DNA from: a virus
IMG/VR virus record: IMGVR_UViG_3300045781_000050
Span: 1-23,557 of that record
Length of the DNA stretch: 23,557 bases
Reading direction: 5' to 3' (one strand)
A program made the translations under genes and the position numbers. Of this stretch, positions 18,692-23,557 are shown one piece after another; the stretch's first letter is position 1; each line of letters begins with the position of its first letter. Under the pieces are notes generated by a model. The model did no database searches. It had not been told where the DNA came from and was given only the letters and a program-made list of their open reading frames with translations.

Positions 18692-20869
18692 ATGCCGCAA
18701 GCTCTCGCCACGGTTGATCTTGATCCGCCCTCCGTCAAGGTGGATGACGCCACTGACTCGCCGGTCACGAGGCTCGACCCGAACGAGCTGAGAACGCTCG
18801 GGCAGAACCTCGGCCGGCTGTTCATGCAGTACGCGGCGAACCGGATAATCGTGGAGCAGAGATGGCTGCGCTGCCAGCGCCAGTATCTCGGCATCTACGA
18901 CCCGGACATCGACAAGGAGTTGAGCCCCACGCGATCGCGCGTCTACCCCCGGCTCACCCGGATCAAGACGATCAGCGTGCTGTCGCGCATCATGAACCTG
19001 ATGTTCCCCGGCAACGACAAGAACTGGACGCTCAAGGCGAGCCCGTCCCCGGACATGAGCCCGGACGACATCAGGCAGGCCGTGCAGGACGCCATCAAGC
19101 GCGACACCGACGCCGGGGTCCAGCCGCAGGTCGACGTCGACTACGCGGTCTCGGCGATACAGGTGCTGGCCGACAAGCGGGCCGAGGGCCTCACCACGCT
19201 GATCCTCGACCAGCTGGAGGAGATCGGCGGCGACCAGTCCGCCGACTACGTCTCGATGAACCGCAAGGTGCTCAAGAGCGGCATCACCTACGGCCCGGGT
19301 GTGCTCTGCGGCCCCTACGTCCGCGAGGTCAAGTCGACGTCGTGGCAGATCGACCCGATGTCGGGTCAGGTCCTGCCGATGCCCAAGACCATCTACAAGC
19401 CCCAGTTCGAGTTCGGGTCGGTATGGGACTGGTATCCCGACATGGGGGCCAAGACGCTGGACTCGGGGGACGGCTACTTCTGGCGCAAGGTGATGACCCG
19501 GTCCCAGCTGCGCAAGCTGGCCGACCGGCCTGATTTCTTCAAGGACGTGATCAAGAAATATCTAGCCAGCCACCCCGTCGGCAACTACCGAGCCCGCATC
19601 CACGAGACCGAGCTGCGCGCCATGGGCGTCAAGGTGGCGGTCAATGAGATGCTGACCGAGTCGTCGAAATACGAGGCGATCATCTGGCACGGCATGATCT
19701 CCGGGACCTCGCTGCAGGCGGCGGGCGTCGATGTGCCGGACAACAAGCTGGCTGACGAGATGGAGGCGGAGGTCTGGATGATCGACGAGAACGTCATCAA
19801 GTGCGTGATGAACCCGTGGAAGGAGCTGGGGGTCGACGTCAAGACCATCCACGTCTTCCTGTTCGACGAGGACGACACCAGCCCCGTGGGGCAGGGCCTG
19901 CCGAACATCATGCGCGACTCGCAGATGGCCGTGTGCGCTGCGGCGCGCATGTTGATGGACAACGCCTCGGTGGTCTGCGGCCCCCAGCTGGAGATCAACA
20001 CCACCCTGCTGCGGCCCGATCAGGACCTGACGTCGATCGTCGCCTACCGCAACTGGTACAGGGATGACGACGGGCTGACGGCCCAGTGGCCGGCGGTGCG
20101 CAACGTCGAGATCGACGCCCACCTCAACGATCTACAGGAGATCATCGACCTGTGGATGAAGTTCGCCGATCTGGAGACCTTCGTGGGCCCGGCCACCGGC
20201 GGCGATATGTCGCAGGCTCCGTCCGAGCCCCTGCGCACGGCGGCTGGCGCGTCGATGATGCGCGGCGACGCAGCCCTGCCATTCAAGGACATTATCCGGG
20301 CTTTCGACGCTTTCACCGCCTCGGTGATCCAGTCGCTGGTGCTGTTCAACAAGAAGTTCAACCCGGACAAGGCCCCGGAGGGCGACTACAACGTCATCGC
20401 TCGCGGGGCGACCTCGCTGATGGCCAAGGAAGTGCGCGGCTCCCAGATCGACCAGCTGGCCCAGACCCTCACCGACGAGGAGAAGGCCAACGTCGACATG
20501 CGCAAGTTCGCCCGCGAACGCTTCAAGGTGCGCGACCTCGACGACCTGCTCAAGTCCGAGGAGGAGGTGGCGCGCGACAAGGCGCAGGCCGACGCCGGCA
20601 TGGCCGAGCAGCAGAAGCAGCAGCAGAAGATGCTGGAGGCCCAGATCAGGAAGCTGGTCTCGGACGAAGCCAAGAACATGGCGTCGGCGCAACAGCACGC
20701 CGCCAACGCCGACGCGGTGCAGATCACCACCGCGCTGGATATTCTGGAGAAGGGCGTGGATGACGCCATGGGAGGACAAGGTGGCCAACAGCAACCGGGC
20801 GCAGCGGGCCCAGCTGATCAAGGAAATCAACCAGTACCGGGGGGTGGCGGAGCTGGTCCTGATGCGTAA
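18692..20869 (+). CDS. Portal protein (head-tail connector), 725 aa
   Basis: Forms the ring at the capsid vertex through which DNA is packaged and ejected. Family hints: LGRLFMQYAANRIIVEQRWL then RQYLGIYD, and SRVYPRLTRIKTISVLSRIM followed by NLMFPGNDKNW near residues 85-115, seen in large portals of podovirus-like and related phages; a long helical middle (RDSQMAVCAAARMLMDNASV); TGGDMSQAPSEPLRTAAGAS; and a C-terminal Gln/Lys-rich coiled coil (MAEQQKQQQKMLEAQIRKLV) with a Gly/Gln/Pro-rich tail. ATG 18692 has GAGGG upstream. Position after terL and before scaffold and capsid genes supports the call. The last 30 codons overlap the next gene in another frame. Confidence 0.87.
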   Translation: MPQALATVDLDPPSVKVDDATDSPVTRLDPNELRTLGQNLGRLFMQYAANRIIVEQRWLRCQRQYLGIYDPDIDKELSPTRSRVYPRLTRIKTISVLSRIMNLMFPGNDKNWTLKASPSPDMSPDDIRQAVQDAIKRDTDAGVQPQVDVDYAVSAIQVLADKRAEGLTTLILDQLEEIGGDQSADYVSMNRKVLKSGITYGPGVLCGPYVREVKSTSWQIDPMSGQVLPMPKTIYKPQFEFGSVWDWYPDMGAKTLDSGDGYFWRKVMTRSQLRKLADRPDFFKDVIKKYLASHPVGNYRARIHETELRAMGVKVAVNEMLTESSKYEAIIWHGMISGTSLQAAGVDVPDNKLADEMEAEVWMIDENVIKCVMNPWKELGVDVKTIHVFLFDEDDTSPVGQGLPNIMRDSQMAVCAAARMLMDNASVVCGPQLEINTTLLRPDQDLTSIVAYRNWYRDDDGLTAQWPAVRNVEIDAHLNDLQEIIDLWMKFADLETFVGPATGGDMSQAPSEPLRTAAGASMMRGDAALPFKDIIRAFDAFTASVIQSLVLFNKKFNPDKAPEGDYNVIARGATSLMAKEVRGSQIDQLAQTLTDEEKANVDMRKFARERFKVRDLDDLLKSEEEVARDKAQADAGMAEQQKQQQKMLEAQIRKLVSDEAKNMASAQQHAANADAVQITTALDILEKGVDDAMGGQGGQQQPGAAGPADQGNQPVPGGGGAGPDA

Positions 20870-21035
20870 GTTCCTCCAGCTGGAGCTTGAGGACGCGAAA
20901 GACAAGCTGGTAGGCTCGCCGGCCACGGACATGCTGGCGCTGCAAGGAGGGGCGCGTGTGCTTCGGTTTCTGGTCGCGTTGCTGACCGATCCGGCTTCCG
21001 ACATCACGCCAAAACTGGAGAACGACAATGGCTGA
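20781..21035 (+). CDS. Small helical protein overlapping the portal gene, 84 aa
   Basis: Unrecognised. Predicted helical (RAQRAQLIKEINQYRGVAEL, MRKFLQLELEDAKDKLVG), then DMLALQGGARVLRFLVALL. GTG 20781 is chosen because GGAGG lies five bases upstream (GGAGGACAAGGTG); ATG 20760 is the alternative and would add MTPWEDK. It overlaps the portal tail by 89 bases in another frame and the scaffold start by 8 bases. Compact head-gene position suggests a portal or scaffold helper. Confidence 0.7.
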   Translation: MANSNRAQRAQLIKEINQYRGVAELVLMRKFLQLELEDAKDKLVGSPATDMLALQGGARVLRFLVALLTDPASDITPKLENDNG

Positions 21036-21870
21036 CGAACCCGACGAATTTGAGAAAATGTTCGATGATCTGGCCAAGATCGGCGACCCCGCTCCCGGGG
21101 CGGTCCCGGTCGAGGAGCCCGCGCCGGTAGTGCTTGGCGCTGAGCCGCCCGCGCCGGAGGAGGTTCCCGCCGAGGAGCCGGTCGAGGCGCTTGATACGAC
21201 ACCCCCGGCCGATGAGCCTGAGGTCACGCCTGAGCCCGCGCCGGGCCCGAGCAACGACGAGCTGTTGGCGCGCTTCGCCCAGATCGTGCGGGAGACGCCC
21301 GCTCCGCAGCCGCAGGTTCAGCGGCAGCCCGCGCCGCAGGCCCAGCCGCTGTTCACCGCCGCCGAGCAGGCGGAGCTGGCCGCCTATGAAAAAGATTGGC
21401 CGGATGTCGCCAAGGCCGAGGCCCTGCGCCGCCGGGCCGAGTATCACCAGCTGATCCAGTACGTGTTCGATCAGGTGGGCCAGCGGCTTGCGCCTCTGGA
21501 GCAGGTGACGATGGGCGGCGCGGAGCGCTCGCACCTCAACGACATCTATTCGCTGGTGCCGGACTACGACGCGGTGCGCGACCCAGTGCTGGCGTGGGTC
21601 GACCAGCAGCCGGCCTATCTCAAGGCGGCGTACCAGTCGGTGGCGCGGAGCGGCACGCCGATGGAAGTGGCTGACCTGATCGGGCGCTACCGGCAGGCGA
21701 ACGGGGCTCCCGCGCCTCAGGCGGCTCCGGCGGCTCAGACGGCTCCCGCGCCTCAGGTGCGCCGGGCGGCTGCGGCTCTCGCGCCGGTCAAATCGGCGCG
21801 TTCCGGCGTGACCGACTCCCAGCCGGATGACTTCGACGGGGCGTTTGCCGCTTTCGCCAAGGCAATATGA
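21028..21870 (+). CDS. Capsid scaffold protein, 280 aa
   Basis: Assembly scaffold that shapes the procapsid and leaves before DNA fills it. It is rich in Pro, Ala, Glu and Gln, with an acidic disordered N-terminal third (EEPAPVVLGAEPPAPEEVPA), a helical middle (LFTAAEQAELAAYEKDWPDV, EALRRRAEYHQLIQYVFDQV, VADLIGRYRQANG) and an Ala/Pro linker before a C-terminal PDDFDGAFAAFAKAI helix, which could be the capsid-binding end. ATG 21028 has TGGAGAACGACA upstream. It lies directly before the major capsid gene, the usual scaffold position. Called by composition and position rather than by conserved motif. Confidence 0.8.
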   Translation: MADEPDEFEKMFDDLAKIGDPAPGAVPVEEPAPVVLGAEPPAPEEVPAEEPVEALDTTPPADEPEVTPEPAPGPSNDELLARFAQIVRETPAPQPQVQRQPAPQAQPLFTAAEQAELAAYEKDWPDVAKAEALRRRAEYHQLIQYVFDQVGQRLAPLEQVTMGGAERSHLNDIYSLVPDYDAVRDPVLAWVDQQPAYLKAAYQSVARSGTPMEVADLIGRYRQANGAPAPQAAPAAQTAPAPQVRRAAAALAPVKSARSGVTDSQPDDFDGAFAAFAKAI

Positions 21871-21876
21871 AGTGCT

Positions 21877-21931
21877 GCGGGGGTTTAGGCCCCCGCGCCA
21901 CTGGACATGACCACAATATTTAACTATTGTG
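21877..21931 (+). promoter_or_regulatory. Two hairpins in the leader of the capsid gene
   Basis: The 169-nt gap 21871-22039 holds GCGGGGG-TTTAGG-CCCCCGC (21877-21896) and CACAATA-TTTAAC-TATTGTG (21912-21931). Neither is followed by a T tract. The first could slow transcription or protect the capsid mRNA 5' end after processing. No good sigma70 promoter was found in the gap. The capsid ribosome site is GGGAGCCCGATC. Confidence 0.5.
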
Positions 21932-22039
21932 CCAACACTGTAAGCTCTGAACCGCCTCGTCAGGCCAAGCAAGCGGCGCTCTCGTAGGCTCAAGTCCAGC
22001 TCTCACATCCCCCTGTGAACGCTTTTCGGGAGCCCGATC

Positions 22040-23089
22040 ATGGCTACTGCCATCACCTCATATGGCGATATTTCGCCTGCTGTTGCTGCGTATTCCGTTG
22101 TTCGGATGCTCAAGCGCGCCCTGCCCTATCTGCACATCGAAAAGTTCGGGCAGACCTATCCGCTGCCGACCAATTCGACGCAGACCGCCAAGTTCCGCCG
22201 CTATTACATGATCGGCACGACCGGCTCGGCCGGTCCCGACGCGATCGCCTCTGCGACGTTCAACATCCCCGTGGCGACCACGCCGCTGGTGGAAGGCGTC
22301 ACGCCGACCGGCTCGGTCCTGACCAATCAGGACTACACCGTCCAGCTGTACCAGTACGGCGACTTCATGACGATGACCGACGTCATCGAGGACACCCACA
22401 CCGACCCCGTCCTGCAGCAGATGACCGACATCCTCGGCGAGCAGGCCGCCTCGACCGTTGAAACCCTGCGCTTCAACGTGCTCAAGGCCGGCACCAACGT
22501 GTTCTACGGCAACGCCGTCGCGGGCCGCGCCAACGTGGTCACGGCGATCTCGCTGACCGACCAGCGCCACGTCACGACCGGCCTGAACCGCCAGAACGCG
22601 CGGAAAATCTCGACGGTCGTCGCCTCGACTGCGGACTTCAACACGAAGTCGGTCGAAGCCGCGTACATGGCCATCGTCCATCCCGATCTCGAAAGCGACA
22701 TCCGCAGCATGACCGGCTTCATCCCGGTCGCCAGCTACGGCCCGCACACTTCGCCGTTCGAGGGCGAAATCGGGTCGGTCGAGCAGGTCCGCTACCTGAC
22801 CTCCACCATCTTCGCCCCGTGGGCGGACGCTGGCGGCGCGAAGGGGGCCATGCGCTCCACCTCCGGCACCTCTGCCGACGTCTACCCGGTCTTGATCTTC
22901 GGCCGCGACGCCTTTGGCCTCGTGCCCTTGAAGGGCAAGTCCTCGATGACGCCGATGGTCGTCAACCCGAAGCCGGCCCCGGGCGATCCGCTCGGCCAAC
23001 GCGGGACGGTCGGGTGGAAGCTCTGGACCGCGACTGTCATCCTGCAAGACGCCTTTATGGCCCGTCTTGAGGTTGGTGCCACCGCGTAA
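22040..23089 (+). CDS. Major capsid protein, N4 gp56-type, 349 aa
   Basis: Main shell protein, HK97-fold in this family. Recognisable sections: the N-terminal MLKRALPYLHIEKFGQTYPL then TAKFRRYYMIG; TTPLVEGVTPTGSVLTNQDY then QLYQYGDFMTMTDVIED; GEQAASTVETLRFNVLKAGT; YMAIVHPDLESDIRSM; and the C-terminal GWKLWTATVILQDAFMARLE. This order is typical of N4 gp56-family capsid proteins, and the length is in range. ATG 22040 has GGGAG upstream. It follows the scaffold gene and a leader with hairpins. Codon use is strongly biased to C/G third positions, as expected for a highly expressed late gene. Confidence 0.9.
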   Translation: MATAITSYGDISPAVAAYSVVRMLKRALPYLHIEKFGQTYPLPTNSTQTAKFRRYYMIGTTGSAGPDAIASATFNIPVATTPLVEGVTPTGSVLTNQDYTVQLYQYGDFMTMTDVIEDTHTDPVLQQMTDILGEQAASTVETLRFNVLKAGTNVFYGNAVAGRANVVTAISLTDQRHVTTGLNRQNARKISTVVASTADFNTKSVEAAYMAIVHPDLESDIRSMTGFIPVASYGPHTSPFEGEIGSVEQVRYLTSTIFAPWADAGGAKGAMRSTSGTSADVYPVLIFGRDAFGLVPLKGKSSMTPMVVNPKPAPGDPLGQRGTVGWKLWTATVILQDAFMARLEVGATA

Positions 23090-23110
23090 GATTGACTTTC
23101 GCGGGCAGGA

Positions 23111-23147
23111 GAGGTAGAACCTCAGGCTTCCTAGCTAGGAGACTGAG
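23111..23147 (+). promoter_or_regulatory. Hairpin covering the ribosome site of the HNH gene
   Basis: CTCAG (23121-23125), GC, TTCC (23128-23131), loop TAGCTA, GGAG (23138-23141), A, CTGAG (23143-23147) form a nine-pair stem with a small internal loop, ending two bases before ATG 23150. The GGAG ribosome site is in the stem. A smaller hairpin GAGGT-AGA-ACCTC (23111-23123) shares bases CTC with it, so the two exclude each other. Confidence 0.6.
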
Positions 23148-23149
23148 AA

Positions 23150-23557
23150 ATGGAAGCCTCTCTTGTCCGTGAGTTATTCGATTACGACCCGAACTCCGGG
23201 GTTCTACTTTGGAAAGTTGACATCTCCAGATGGAAGGCCGGCCAGATCGCCGGGCGCCAGAAGGAGTCCACAGGGCGAAGGCGGTATATCGAGGTTCGCT
23301 ATGAAGGGAAGTGGCTCACAGCCCATCGGATAGCAGTAGCTTGGATGACAGGCGAATGGCCGGCCGAGCAGGTGGACCACATTAACGGAGACGGGTTCGA
23401 TAATCGGTGGAGCAACCTGAGGCAGGCTACGAGCAGCGAGAACTCGCAAAACCGTAAGATGCCCAACACCAACCAAGTAGGAATGAAGGGTGTGATCAGA
23501 GTGACGCGGTACGGGACGACAAAATTCGAGGCCCGCATCCGCGTCAATGGAAAGCAA
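23150..23557 (+). CDS. HNH/AP2-type homing endonuclease, C-terminus beyond window
   Basis: Free-standing mobile endonuclease placed after the capsid gene. The 136 residues visible contain an N-terminal LFDYDPNSGVLLWKVD, the HNH core AHRIAVAWMTGEWP (H59) then VDHINGDGFDNRWSNLRQ (H77, N85, N89) and SSENSQNRK (N98, N101), and the beginning of an AP2-like DNA-binding domain (GMKGVIRVTRYGTTKFEARI, RVNGK). Frame is open to base 23557. ATG 23150 follows a GGAG that is buried in a hairpin. It is less GC-biased at third codon positions than the capsid gene, consistent with separate acquisition. Confidence 0.9.
   Translation, partial: MEASLVRELFDYDPNSGVLLWKVDISRWKAGQIAGRQKESTGRRRYIEVRYEGKWLTAHRIAVAWMTGEWPAEQVDHINGDGFDNRWSNLRQATSSENSQNRKMPNTNQVGMKGVIRVTRYGTTKFEARIRVNGKQ

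Noticed and set aside
21877-21896. GC hairpin after the scaffold gene as an intrinsic terminator
   Set aside because: No T tract follows, and termination here would cut off the capsid gene unless it had its own promoter.

Overview
This window is part of a double-stranded DNA tailed-phage genome, GC-rich, with an AT-rich island near 12.9-13.5 kb. Marker proteins are a proofreading family A DNA polymerase, both terminase subunits, a portal, a scaffold and an N4 gp56-type major capsid protein. Shine-Dalgarno sites and sigma70-like promoters suggest a proteobacterial host; an alphaproteobacterium is my guess, not shown by the sequence. No host genes, tRNA, rRNA or CRISPR array were seen.

Left part (1-14,551): every gene I accept reads leftward. 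A tightly packed operon, many genes joined by ATGA or TGATG overlaps, runs from a promoter at about 12,903-12,931 down to the polymerase, which is cut by the window start. It carries small unknown proteins, an HTH regulator, a 42-residue all-basic peptide, a zinc-ribbon protein, two sets of tandem paralogues, a 781-residue Cys-rich/SH3-like protein, and a clan MH metallopeptidase fused to SH3-like domains. A palindrome, TGTGAAC-NN-GTTCACA and close variants, recurs about ten times, six times exactly 14-19 nt before a start codon. It looks like a phage-wide regulatory element. A separate leftward unit (13,649-14,551) has its own promoter and two near-identical tandem terminators.

Middle: 12,932-13,552 is AT-rich, apparently non-coding, and holds long inverted repeats and three copies of a TGGCC-type motif, so it may be a replication origin. 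The gap 14,552-15,066 separates the leftward and rightward arms and holds promoters, a G-rich tract and hairpins just before the small terminase gene, where a packaging site might lie.

Right part (15,067-23,557): rightward packaging and head genes: small terminase, two small proteins (one a 30-residue membrane peptide), large terminase, a Tad2-like (DUF2829) protein, portal, a small overlapping gene, scaffold, major capsid protein, then an HNH/AP2 endonuclease cut by the window end.

The most striking object is in the large terminase. A 291-codon intein splits the Walker A loop between GPVG and SGKT, and an HNH endonuclease gene with its own ribosome binding site lies inside the intein on the opposite strand. 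The sense frame stays open throughout, so the splicing protein and the presumed mobility enzyme come from opposite strands of the same DNA.
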